This document shows positions 16,340 through 24,724 of a DNA stretch of 64,000 bases, piece after piece (the first letter of the stretch is position 1; each line of letters begins with the position of its first letter). This DNA comes from Roseicyclus sp. (GTDB taxonomy: Bacteria; Pseudomonadota; Alphaproteobacteria; Rhodobacterales; Rhodobacteraceae): NCBI RefSeq assembly GCF_018402035.1, contig NZ_JAGYJN010000006.1:1-64000 (forward strand), written 5' to 3'. The position numbers were made by a program, and so were the translations under genes. The notes below the pieces were generated by a model. It worked only from the letters and a program-made list of their open reading frames with translations, ran no database searches and was not told the origin of the DNA.

Positions 16340-17727
16340 TCAGTAGCGGTAATGCTCGGGCTTGAACGGTCCTTCCTGCGCCACGCCGATATAGTCGGCC
16401 TGATCCTTGGACAGCGGCGTCAGCTTCACGCCGATCTTGGCCAGATGCAGGCGCGCGACCTTTTCATCCAAGACCTTGGGCAGAACATAGACCTCGTTGC
16501 CATAGGCCTCGCCACGGGTCCACAGCTCGATCTGCGCCAGAACCTGGTTGGTGAAGCTGGCCGACATCACGAAGGACGGGTGGCCGGTCGCATTGCCGAG
16601 GTTCAGCAAACGCCCCTCGGACAGCAAGATGATGCGCGAGCCCGAAGGCATCTCGATCATGTCCACCTGTTCCTTGATGTTGGTCCATTTGTGGTTCTTC
16701 AGCGCGGCGACTTGGATTTCGTTGTCGAAATGGCCGATGTTGCCGACGATCGCCATGTCCTTCATCGCGCGCATATGCTCGATGCGGACAACGTCCTTGT
16801 TGCCGGTGGTGGTGATGAAGATATCGGCGCTGTCCACCACATCTTCCAAAAGCACCACTTCGAACCCGTCCATCGCCGCTTGCAGCGCGCAGATCGGATC
16901 GGCCTCGGTCACCTTCACGCGCGCGCCCGCACCGCGCAAGCTGGCGGCCGAGCCTTTGCCCACATCGCCATAGCCGCAGACGACCGCAACCTTGCCCGCC
17001 ATCATCGTGTCGGTGGCGCGGCGGATACCGTCCACGAGCGATTCCTTACAGCCGTACTTGTTGTCGAATTTCGACTTGGTCACGCTGTCATTGACGTTGA
17101 TCGCGGGGAAGGGCAGCTGGCCCGACTTCTGCAATTCATACAAGCCGATGCACGCCCGTGGTGGTTTCCTCGGACACGCCCTTGATCTGGGCCTTGATCT
17201 TGGTGAACCAGCCGGGGCTTTGGGCCAAGCGCTTGGCGATCTGCGCCTTGATAACGGCCTCTTCTTCCGATTGCGGCACGGGGATGATCTCCTCGCCCGC
17301 TTCGGCGCGCGCGCCCAAAAGCACGTAAAGCGTCGCATCCCCACCATCGTCGAGGATCATGTTCGGCCCATCAGCGAACTGGAAGGATTTGTCGAGGTAA
17401 TCCCAATGCTCCTCAAGGGTTTGGCCCTTGATCGCGAAAACCGGGATACCCGCCTTGGCGATGGCTGCGGCCGCATGATCCTGCGTCGAGAAAATGTTGC
17501 ACGACGCCCAACGCACATCGGCGCCCAGATCGGCCAGCGTTTCGATCAGCACCGCGGTCTGGATCGTCATGTGGAGCGAGCCCACGATGCGCGCGCCCTT
17601 GAGCGGCTTTTTCGCGCCATATTCCTCGCGCAGCGCCATCAGGCCCGGCATCTCGGTTTCGGCGATATCCAGTTCCTTGCGGCCGAAACTCGGCCAGCGC
17701 GATGTCCTTGACGATGTAATCGTTCAC
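16340..17727 (-). pseudogene. ahcY: S-adenosylhomocysteinase, two apparent frameshifts
   Basis: Hydrolyses S-adenosylhomocysteine to adenosine and homocysteine, closing the methyl cycle. GTG 17727 with AGGAT upstream starts [13 protein letters not shown]. An extra A/T in the run at 17686-17688 throws the frame, which resumes as [13 protein letters not shown] second extra base at about 17141-17144 (between GVHRL and YELQKSG) throws it again, and the last part carries the NAD-binding [10 protein letters not shown] motif and the C-terminal KPEHYRY. Removing one base at each site gives a full-length standard enzyme. The gene is almost always intact in this group, so these are probably base-calling errors. 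Confidence 0.88.
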
Positions 17728-17865
17728 TTTGGTCTATCCTTACTCACGGTAATTTTGTGGGCCACTTAGCACTCGAACACCCCTCGGGCAATGCCAAGCG
17801 GCCTTTGGGGGCTGGCCCAAACCTGCACAGATGCTATCAAGCCGCAAAAAGCCGAAAGGTCGCCT

Positions 17866-18462
17866 ATGCCCAAGACCCCGCCCCGCGCTTGGCAACGCAT
17901 GCTCTCGGGCCGCAGGCTCGATTTGCTCGATCCCACCCCGGTGGATATCGAGATTGTCGATATCGCCCATGGTCTGGCCTTTGTCGCGCGCTGGAACGGG
18001 CAGACGCGCGGCGATTACGCCTATTCCGTGGCCGAACATTCGCTGCTGGTCGAAGAGATCTGCGGCCGGCTCAAACCCGATTGGCCCGCCAAATGGCGGC
18101 TTGCGGCCCTTTTGCACGACGCGCCCGAATATGTGATTGGCGACATGATCTCGCCGGTCAAGGCGGCGGTCGGCCCCGGCTATGGCGCGCTGGATGAGCG
18201 GCTGACAGCCGCGATCCATCTGCGCTTTGGGCTGCCCGCCGTGCTGCCCGCACCCGTCAAGGCGCTGATCAAACGCGCCGACAAACTCTCTGCATGGCTA
18301 GAGGCGACCCAGCTTGCCGGTTTCGCCGCGCCCGAGGCTGACCGTTTCTTCGGTGCACCCGATCCGGCGCTGACCCAAGGGCTGGCGCTGGTATTGCGCC
18401 CACCTGTTGCGGTGCGCGACGCCTTTGCCGCGCGCCACGCGGCCTTGATGGCGGGGTTGTGA
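17866..18462 (+). CDS. HD-domain phosphohydrolase (YfbR-like)
   Basis: 198-residue cytoplasmic metal-dependent phosphohydrolase. The HD-domain residues are visible: the first His in VAEHSLLVEE, the HD pair in LLHDAPEYVIGD and a later Asp in KRADKLSAWLEA. The family includes 5'-deoxynucleotidase YfbR. The substrate here is inferred only. ATG 17866 (MPKTPPRAWQRML) has AAGGT upstream. The stop overlaps the start of the acetyltransferase gene. The gene is divergent from ahcY across about 140 bp, in which no riboswitch was recognised. Confidence 0.82.
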   Translation: MPKTPPRAWQRMLSGRRLDLLDPTPVDIEIVDIAHGLAFVARWNGQTRGDYAYSVAEHSLLVEEICGRLKPDWPAKWRLAALLHDAPEYVIGDMISPVKAAVGPGYGALDERLTAAIHLRFGLPAVLPAPVKALIKRADKLSAWLEATQLAGFAAPEADRFFGAPDPALTQGLALVLRPPVAVRDAFAARHAALMAGL

Positions 18463-18950
18463 TGGGCGCGCTTCCCTTGATCCGCCGCGCGGCCCCGCTC
18501 GACACGCGCGAGATGGCCACACTGCTCAACGAAATCATCGCCGCAGGTGGCACCACCGCGCGCACCGAAACGGTCACGGCCACCGATTTCATCCCGCTTC
18601 TCAGCGCCCCCGGCGCGGCCTGCCATGTCGCCGAAAGCGCGGGCCAGATCATGGGCTTTCAATATATTGAACCCCATGCCGCCCTACCGCCCGAGGTGGC
18701 CGATATCTCGACCTTCGTGCAGCGCGGCAAGACCGGGCTTGGCATCGGCTCGGCCTTGTTTACAGCCACGGCGCAGGCCGCGCGCGATCTCGGCTATCAT
18801 TGGATCAATGCCACCATCCGCGCCGATAACACCGGCGGGCTGATCTATTACCAATCGCGCGGCTTTCGCGATTGGCGTCACTTGACCGATCAGCGCCTCG
18901 CCAATGGAATGCGTGTCGACAAGATCTGCAAACGCTACGATCTCGATTAA
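18462..18950 (+). CDS. GNAT-family N-acetyltransferase
   Basis: 162-residue acyl-CoA-dependent acetyltransferase. The acetyl-CoA binding motif A is seen as FVQRGKTGLGIGSALFTATAQ (R/Q-x-x-G-x-G/A near residues 83-100), with motif B around TIRADNTGGLIYYQSRGF. The N-terminus resembles phosphinothricin-type acetyltransferases. ATG 18462 overlaps the stop of the HD-domain gene by one base, so the two are translationally coupled. The substrate is unknown. Confidence 0.82.
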   Translation: MGALPLIRRAAPLDTREMATLLNEIIAAGGTTARTETVTATDFIPLLSAPGAACHVAESAGQIMGFQYIEPHAALPPEVADISTFVQRGKTGLGIGSALFTATAQAARDLGYHWINATIRADNTGGLIYYQSRGFRDWRHLTDQRLANGMRVDKICKRYDLD

Positions 18951-18957
18951 GTCGCGC

Positions 18958-19458
18958 CTACCGCGCGAAACAGGTGCGCCCGGCCCAAAGCAGCCGGATC
19001 GCCGCGTCCCCCTCGGTCAAAAGCCCCGCGATGTCGGAGCGTGCAAATTCCGTCCCGCGTGAGGTGATCTGGAAACTGACCGGCGGCATCTCAAGGCGCG
19101 GCTGGCCTGCGCGGAACCCGCCGGCCACGGCCAGCGTGGGGTCGGTATTCACCCAGCCCACGAAAGCGCCATCTTGAAAGTTCAGCGTCAAGCCGTCCTC
19201 CCAACTCGCTGCCGTGATCGGCCCCGGCCCGCATTCGGCGGTGGTCGTGACCGCATCCGGGCCTTCACCCAAAAGCCGCGACACGGTGTCGATTACGCCC
19301 ACCTGTGCGCGCCCGAAATCAATGCGCAATCCGCTGACCGTGGGCTGAATCCCTTGCGCATCCAGCGCGATTGGCGGCGGTGCCGGTTCACGCTGGGTCA
19401 TCATGCAACCCGACAAAATGACCATCGCAAACACAGCGATCGTTGCACGCAGGGACAT
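18958..19458 (-). CDS. Putative lipoprotein
   Basis: 166-residue protein with a lipoprotein signal peptide: a hydrophobic core (ATIAVFAMVILSGC) ends in lipobox LSGC, so Cys is the likely lipidated residue. The mature part contains two further Cys and beta-rich segments (LRIDFGRAQVGVIDTVSRLLG; SWEDGLTLNFQDGAFVGWV). No family was recognised with certainty. It lies in the same orientation behind regA, 37 bp away. Start 19458 is used; another ATG lies six bases upstream. Confidence 0.6.
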   Translation of the reverse strand: MSLRATIAVFAMVILSGCMMTQREPAPPPIALDAQGIQPTVSGLRIDFGRAQVGVIDTVSRLLGEGPDAVTTTAECGPGPITAASWEDGLTLNFQDGAFVGWVNTDPTLAVAGGFRAGQPRLEMPPVSFQITSRGTEFARSDIAGLLTEGDAAIRLLWAGRTCFAR

Positions 19459-19495
19459 CGGCATCTCCGAGCAGGAAGGGGCGTTTGGGGTGATC

Positions 19496-20053
19496 TTATC
19501 GCGGCGAGCGCTTGGCGAGAATACGCTGTAGCGTGCGGCGATGCATATTCAGCCGCCGCGCGGTTTCGCTGACATTGCGATCACACAGCTCATAGACGCG
19601 CTGGATATGCTCCCAGCGCACCCGGTCGGCCGACATCGGGTTCTCGGGCGGCGGCGGCAATTCTTCTTCATCGGCCAAAAGGGCGGCGGTGATGTCATTG
19701 GCGTCGGCAGGTTTCGACAAATAGTCGGTCGCCCCGATCTTGACGGCGGCCACTGCCGTTGCAATCGCGCCATAACCCGTCAGCACGACAATCCGGCAAT
19801 CGGGCCGCTTGGCGCGCAGCGCCTCGACCACATCCAGCCCGTTGCCATCCTCAAGCCGCAGATCGACGACCGCATAGGCGGGGGGGCGGGCATTGGCGAT
19901 CGCCTTACCCGCAGCCACGCTTTCAGCAGCCTCCACCGTGAAGCCCCGCTTTTCCATTGCCCGTTCGAGACGACGCAGAAACGGCTCGTCATCATCGACG
20001 AGAAGCAAGGTCTTATCGGGTCCGATGTCTCTGAGGCTGCGCTCTTGTGACAT
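19496..20053 (-). CDS. regA: Redox response regulator RegA/PrrA/ActR
   Basis: 185-residue response regulator of the RegBA (PrrBA) global redox system, which controls photosynthesis, respiration, nitrogen and carbon genes in Rhodobacteraceae. The receiver domain has the acidic pair in LLVDDDEPF, phospho-acceptor Asp64 (VVDLRLEDG), Thr in VLTGYG and Lys in YLSKPA. A Pro-rich linker (ELPPPPENP) leads to the C-terminal Fis-type HTH (NVSETARRLNMHRRTLQRILAKR). It is transcribed with senC on the minus strand and faces its kinase gene regB, the classic arrangement. Confidence 0.96.
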   Translation of the reverse strand: MSQERSLRDIGPDKTLLLVDDDEPFLRRLERAMEKRGFTVEAAESVAAGKAIANARPPAYAVVDLRLEDGNGLDVVEALRAKRPDCRIVVLTGYGAIATAVAAVKIGATDYLSKPADANDITAALLADEEELPPPPENPMSADRVRWEHIQRVYELCDRNVSETARRLNMHRRTLQRILAKRSPR

Positions 20054-20145
20054 GCGGCGTCTCCTTCCGGGCGTTTGCTGGTTGAACCCTCTTACAGGTA
20101 ATCGGTCTTAGCGGTCAATTTAGCGTTGTGCTTAGGAAAAACCAA

Positions 20146-20784
20146 TCAACTGCCTGCTTCGACAAAACATTCCGTGCGTTCGGCCATCTCTTGCGGCGGC
20201 GTCTCGCGGCTAAAGAACTCCACGAAACCATGCTCGGGCAGCACCAGATAGGTAAAGGCCGTGTGATCGACCAAGTAATAAGGGTCATCACCTTCGCGGT
20301 TCGAGCGGTAATAAACCCGGTAAGCGCGCGCGGCAGCGTCGGTTTGCTCAGGCGTGCCGGTCAGCCCGAGCATGCGTTCATGGATATTGGCGGTAAAGGC
20401 CGCCATCACCTCGGGCGTGTCACGAAGCGGGTCGACCGAAATCATCACCGGCAGCACATCATGCCCACCCGCCGCAAGGATATCGACCGCCTCGGCATTG
20501 CGCACCGTATCCAAGGGGCAGACATCGGGGCAGAAGGTGTAGCCGAAATAAAGCAGCGTGGGCTTTGTGATCACATCGGCATCGCTGACCGTTGTGCCGG
20601 TTTCATCCACCAGCGTGAAGGGGCCACCAATCGCACCAGCACCACCCGCCACGACACTGGCGCGGCACTGGGCGAACTGATCATCCGATGCGCCACGCAT
20701 CTGCCCCAAATAAACGGCGACCGCCGCGCCAAGCATAAGCGCACCGATCAACACGGCCGAAGCAAGGGCATAAATGCGGGTCAT
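20146..20784 (-). CDS. senC: SCO1/SenC/PrrC copper chaperone-like protein
   Basis: 212-residue membrane-anchored thioredoxin-fold protein of the periplasmic face. One N-terminal helix (IYALASAVLIGALMLGAAVAV) is followed by the copper-binding CxxxC (YTFCPDVC, Cys85 and Cys89) and the conserved His in LVDHTAF. It assists CuA assembly of cytochrome oxidase and in this group signals oxidase activity to RegB. It is first in the senC-regA unit and divergent from regB, with a shared palindrome at 20822-20844. Confidence 0.94.
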   Translation of the reverse strand: MTRIYALASAVLIGALMLGAAVAVYLGQMRGASDDQFAQCRASVVAGGAGAIGGPFTLVDETGTTVSDADVITKPTLLYFGYTFCPDVCPLDTVRNAEAVDILAAGGHDVLPVMISVDPLRDTPEVMAAFTANIHERMLGLTGTPEQTDAAARAYRVYYRSNREGDDPYYLVDHTAFTYLVLPEHGFVEFFSRETPPQEMAERTECFVEAGS

Positions 20785-20821
20785 GGTCAGTCTCTCCGAT
20801 ATATCGCAACGCGCCTTTGGC

Positions 20822-20844
20822 GGGCTAAGTTGATTACTTAGCCC
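20822..20844. promoter_or_regulatory. Perfect 9-bp inverted repeat in the regB/senC divergent region
   Basis: GGGCTAAGT, 5-nt spacer TGATT, then ACTTAGCCC. It sits 38 bp from the senC start and 51 bp from the regB start, midway between the divergent genes. The symmetry fits a dimeric repressor or activator site serving both promoters. No T-run follows on either strand. Confidence 0.5.
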
Positions 20845-20894
20845 CTTGGCTCTATCAATTCACGACCCGCTGCATGTGACAGAAAGCCCCCCCG

Positions 20895-22301
20895 ATGGCC
20901 ACAGCACTGCCCGATCCAGCCCTCGACTTGGTCCGCCAAGATGCGCGCAGCGATTGGGTGCGGCTGCGCACGCTATTGGTGCTGCGCTGGCTTGCGATCT
21001 TGGGCCAGACCGTGACGGTTGTCTTTGCCGCCTTGCAGCTTGGGCTCAGGGTTGAATTGGGGCTTTGCTTTCTCGCCATTGGCGCATCGGTCGTGTCGAA
21101 CCTTGTCGCGATGACGATCTTTCCCGAGAACCAGCGCCTGTCGGATCGCGACGCGATGCTGACATTGTTATTCGACCTGTCGCAGTTGAGCTTTCTGTTG
21201 TTCCTCACAGGCGGGTTGAACAACCCCTTCGCGCTGTTGATCCTTGCGCCTGTGACCATCTCGGCCACCGCACTGACCGTGCGCTCGACGATCATCTTGG
21301 GCGTGTTGGCGGTGGCGATGATCACGCTTTTGGGGCGGTATCATGTGCCACTAACCCTGCAATCGGGCGAGATTTTGCAACTCCCGCCGATGTTCGTTGC
21401 AGGGTTTTGGATGGCGATCACCATCGGCATCCTCTTTTTGTCGGCCTATGCGCGGCGGATCACATCGGAAACCCATTCGATGAGCCAAGCGCTTTTGGCC
21501 ACCCAGATGGCCTTGGCGCGCGAGCAAAAGCTGACTGATCTGGGGGGCGTTGTCGCCGCCGCCGCCCATGAGCTTGGCACGCCCTTGGCCACGATCAAGC
21601 TTGTCTCGACCGAGCTTGTCGATGAATTGGCCGATCATCCGCAACTGGCCGAGGATGCAAAGCTGATCCGCGATCAGGCCGACCGCTGCCGCGATATCCT
21701 TCGCTCCATGGGGCGGGCGGGCAAGGATGATCTGCATATGCGCTCGGCCCCCTTGGCCGCCGTGGTGCGCGAGGCCGCCGAACCGCATGCCGCGCGCGGT
21801 GTGGCGATCAATTACGATTTCGTGGCCGAAGGCGATGCGGCCATCCCCCAACCCGTGATCTGGCGCAAACCCGAGGTGATCCACGGCCTGCGCAATCTGG
21901 TGCAAAACGCCGTCGATTTCGCCGCCACCCAAATCTGGATCGAGGCGCGTTGGGATGCGGGCTATATCCGCCTGCGCATCACCGATGACGGGCCGGGCTA
22001 TCCGCAAGATTTGCTTGGCCGCTTGGGCGACCCGTTTCTCAGCCGCCGCGCCCGCGCCCAAAGCCCCGCCCGCCCCGGATACGAGGGGATGGGGCTTGGC
22101 CTGTTCATCGCCAAAACGCTGCTGGAACGTGCCGGCGCGCGCGTCAGCTTTGACAATGCCACCGACCCATTCCTGTCGGTCGAGGATAAGGCCGAGAAAT
22201 CCGGCGCCGTGGTCGAGGTGATCTGGGCCGCTGCCGCCATCGCCCTCCCACCCGAGGCCGCAAGCGGCCCGTTGGGTGAAAATCGGCCTATCGCGATCTA
22301 G
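20895..22301 (+). CDS. regB: Redox sensor histidine kinase RegB/PrrB
   Basis: 468-residue inner-membrane kinase. Six hydrophobic segments fill the first 180 or so residues, with the quinone-sensing heptad GGLNNPF between them. The H-box is AAAAHELGTPLATIK with phospho-acceptor His225, and the redox-active Cys lies at 265 (DRCRDILRSMG), the same numbers as in R. capsulatus RegB. N, G1 and G2 boxes follow (LVQNAVDF; DDGPGY; GMGLGLFIAKTLLERAG). It phosphorylates RegA under reducing conditions. It is divergent from senC-regA. Confidence 0.96.
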   Translation: MATALPDPALDLVRQDARSDWVRLRTLLVLRWLAILGQTVTVVFAALQLGLRVELGLCFLAIGASVVSNLVAMTIFPENQRLSDRDAMLTLLFDLSQLSFLLFLTGGLNNPFALLILAPVTISATALTVRSTIILGVLAVAMITLLGRYHVPLTLQSGEILQLPPMFVAGFWMAITIGILFLSAYARRITSETHSMSQALLATQMALAREQKLTDLGGVVAAAAHELGTPLATIKLVSTELVDELADHPQLAEDAKLIRDQADRCRDILRSMGRAGKDDLHMRSAPLAAVVREAAEPHAARGVAINYDFVAEGDAAIPQPVIWRKPEVIHGLRNLVQNAVDFAATQIWIEARWDAGYIRLRITDDGPGYPQDLLGRLGDPFLSRRARAQSPARPGYEGMGLGLFIAKTLLERAGARVSFDNATDPFLSVEDKAEKSGAVVEVIWAAAAIALPPEAASGPLGENRPIAI

Positions 22302-22418
22302 GCGCGGCCCCGGCTCTGGGCATTGTTGGGCAAGAAAATCTTTCTGTCCTCAGGCTGACTTAACACCCTGTTAACCGTTCCCTGCCAGTCTGTGTCCGGG
22401 GCACAGATGAGGGGCGTG

Positions 22419-24116
22419 ATGACAATGCCTGAACTCTACAGCGTGATCCTTTTCGCTGGCGTCAGCTTGTTCAGCGCGGCGGTCGGGCTTTTGGCGGCCA
22501 GCGCCCTGATGGGGGCGCGCAGCGCGCAAACGGCAAAGGGCATCGTGTTTGCCGATGCGCCGCGCCGCTACGAATTCCGCGAGGGGTATCTGCTCTCGCC
22601 CATCGACCCCAATGATGCATTCTTGCGCGTCGATACCGACCGCAGCACGGCCTTTGATCTTTTGGGCCGCGCGCTTAGGCCGCTGAACCCCGATCTGCCC
22701 GCGCGTTTCGCGGGCCTTGCCCGCCGGGGTGAGGCATTCTTGCTACCCGCCACCTTTGGCCAAGATCTCTTGTCCATCGCCGGACGGGTGGAACAAGATC
22801 GGCTGGTCATCACCATCGGCCCAAGCGAGGTGGGCGCAGGCCGACAGCTTGTCGAGAGTGCAAATCTCATGGCGCTCGATGTCGAGATTTCTGATCTGCG
22901 CGATGCCCTTGATGCGGCGCGCTGCCCGATCTGGCGGATGGCCCCCGATGGCCGGGTGCTCTGGGCCAACGCCCCCTATATCGCGCTGGTCGAGCGTATG
23001 GCCGCCCAGCCTCATCCACAGGTGCCTTGGCCCCTGCCAAGCCTCTTTGCCGATCACCTCGAGCCTCCGCCCGAACCGGGCAGCCTACGCCGCTGTCATC
23101 TGGCGCTGCCGCCCCATGATGTGGCCATCGCCACATCACCCGAGGGCGCGCTGTGGTTCGAAATTGCCATGATGCGCCAAGCCGACAACAGCTTTTGGTG
23201 TACCGCTCTGCCAAGCGACCGGCTGGTCGGGGCCGAGATTTCCTTGCGCAATTTCGTGCAAACCCTGTCCAAGACATTCGCCCAACTGCCCATCGGCTTG
23301 GCGATCTTTGACAAGCGGCGCGAATTGGTGCTGTTCAATCCCGCCTTGGTCAACCTCTCGACGCTGACGCCGCAATTCTTGTCGGCGCGGCCCGGCCTTT
23401 TCGCCTTTCTCGACGCGCTGCGCGACCATCAACGCATGCCCGAGCCCAAGAATTACCGCTCGTGGCGTGACGAGATTGCGCGGCTGGAACGCGGCGCCGA
23501 GGATGGCACCTTTCAAGAGCTTTGGACCCTGCCCGGCGGCCAAAGCTTCCGCGTCATCGGTCGCCCCCATCCCGATGGGGCGCTGGCCTTCATGTTCGAA
23601 GATATCACCGCCGAGGTTTCGCTGACCCGGAAATTCCGCTCTGAACTCGATATGTATCAGGCGTTGATCGACGATATGCCAACCGCGATGGCCGTCTTTT
23701 CAGCCGAGGGGCGGCTGACCTTGGTCAATGCCGCCTATGCCGCCATGTGGGAGGTCACGCCCGCCGCCGTCATCGGTGTCTTGTCGGTCAAGGCGGCAAC
23801 GCGCATTTGGCAATCCCGCGCAGAACCAAGCGGCATCTGGGGCGAGTTGCGCCAGTTCGCACTTCCCCAACCCGACCGCGTCGGATGGAGTGATGAGATG
23901 GTCTTGCGCGGCGGCTGCGCATACCGGGTTGATGTGACCCCGCTGACGGGTGGGGCGACGGCGGTCAGCTTTCACCGCCGCTGTGCCGATTTGGCACGGC
24001 CGATCCCTGATGCGCCTTTGATCCCGTCGGGTTTTGCCCCGTCTGCCCAGCCAGCGCATCGCTACCTTGCCGAAGCCGCGCGCCCCTATCGCCCCGCCAC
24101 GGATCGCAAGGAATAG
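22419..24116 (+). CDS. Membrane-anchored PAS-domain protein without kinase core
   Basis: 565-residue protein. It has an N-terminal helix (YSVILFAGVSLFSAAVGLLAA), a first sensor region with WRMAPDGRVLWANAPY, and two further PAS-like blocks (FDKRRELVLFNPALVNL; FSAEGRLTLVNAAYAAMW) ending shortly after. A histidine-kinase dimerisation and ATPase domain would be expected after such sensors, but none is present. ATG 22419 is preferred: GAGGGG lies 6 nt ahead. It follows regB on the same strand (117 bp gap) and precedes tsaE. It could modulate a partner kinase; this is inference. Confidence 0.75.
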   Translation: MTMPELYSVILFAGVSLFSAAVGLLAASALMGARSAQTAKGIVFADAPRRYEFREGYLLSPIDPNDAFLRVDTDRSTAFDLLGRALRPLNPDLPARFAGLARRGEAFLLPATFGQDLLSIAGRVEQDRLVITIGPSEVGAGRQLVESANLMALDVEISDLRDALDAARCPIWRMAPDGRVLWANAPYIALVERMAAQPHPQVPWPLPSLFADHLEPPPEPGSLRRCHLALPPHDVAIATSPEGALWFEIAMMRQADNSFWCTALPSDRLVGAEISLRNFVQTLSKTFAQLPIGLAIFDKRRELVLFNPALVNLSTLTPQFLSARPGLFAFLDALRDHQRMPEPKNYRSWRDEIARLERGAEDGTFQELWTLPGGQSFRVIGRPHPDGALAFMFEDITAEVSLTRKFRSELDMYQALIDDMPTAMAVFSAEGRLTLVNAAYAAMWEVTPAAVIGVLSVKAATRIWQSRAEPSGIWGELRQFALPQPDRVGWSDEMVLRGGCAYRVDVTPLTGGATAVSFHRRCADLARPIPDAPLIPSGFAPSAQPAHRYLAEAARPYRPATDRKE

Positions 24117-24175
24117 CGCCGCGTGCCACGATCGCGCGTTGCAGCTTTGGGTGGGATGGCTAAACTTGGCCCGTG

Positions 24176-24724
24176 ATGAGCACCCCATATCTCCCAGCCA
24201 GCGACCCCGAGCTTTCCGCCCCTCCAACGGGATGGATCGCACATGAAAGCTGTGCGCTCCCCGGACCCGAGGCAACAGCCGCGCTGGCCCAGTCCATCGC
24301 GCCGCTATTGCGCCCCGGCGATAGCGTGCTTTTGCAAGGCCAGCTTGGCGCGGGCAAAAGCCATTTCGCCCGCGCCTTGATCCGCGCGCTGCTTGGCCCC
24401 GCGGGGCAAAATACCGATATTCCTTCGCCCAGCTTCACCCTTGTGCAAAGCTACGACACCCCCTTGGCCGAGGTTTGGCATGCCGATCTTTACCGCCTTT
24501 CCGACCCTTATGAGGTGATCGAGCTTGGCCTTGATCTGGCGATGGAACAGGCGATCTGCCTGATCGAATGGCCCGACCGGATCGCCCCTGATTGGCCCGC
24601 CACCGCCGTCTGCTTGCGGCTTGAAACACCGCCCCCTTCCCCCGAGATGCGCATCGCCACGCTGATCGCGCCACCCGGTTGCGATCTGGCCGCGCGCCTT
24701 GCGCCTGCGATGGTGCGCCCATGA
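24176..24724 (+). CDS. tsaE: tRNA threonylcarbamoyladenosine biosynthesis ATPase TsaE
   Basis: P-loop ATPase that drives turnover of the TsaD-TsaB complex in t6A37 synthesis. It has 182 residues. Walker A is LQGQLGAGKSHFARAL, the switch-like block is IPSPSFTLVQSYD, and VWHADLYRLSDPYEVIELGLD carries the family DxYR motif. ATG 24176 (GTG one codon earlier is possible). Its stop overlaps the next start by ATGA, so it heads a tightly packed run tsaE-amgK-murU-addB-addA. Confidence 0.93.
   Translation: MSTPYLPASDPELSAPPTGWIAHESCALPGPEATAALAQSIAPLLRPGDSVLLQGQLGAGKSHFARALIRALLGPAGQNTDIPSPSFTLVQSYDTPLAEVWHADLYRLSDPYEVIELGLDLAMEQAICLIEWPDRIAPDWPATAVCLRLETPPPSPEMRIATLIAPPGCDLAARLAPAMVRP

Noticed and set aside
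16289-17185. 298-codon forward frame across ahcY
   Set aside because: Antisense to the conserved S-adenosylhomocysteinase, whose motifs are unmistakable on the minus strand.
17728-17865. Riboswitch (SAH type) in front of ahcY
   Set aside because: The leader was read on the minus strand; neither the conserved SAH-riboswitch core nor a pseudoknot-like layout could be found.
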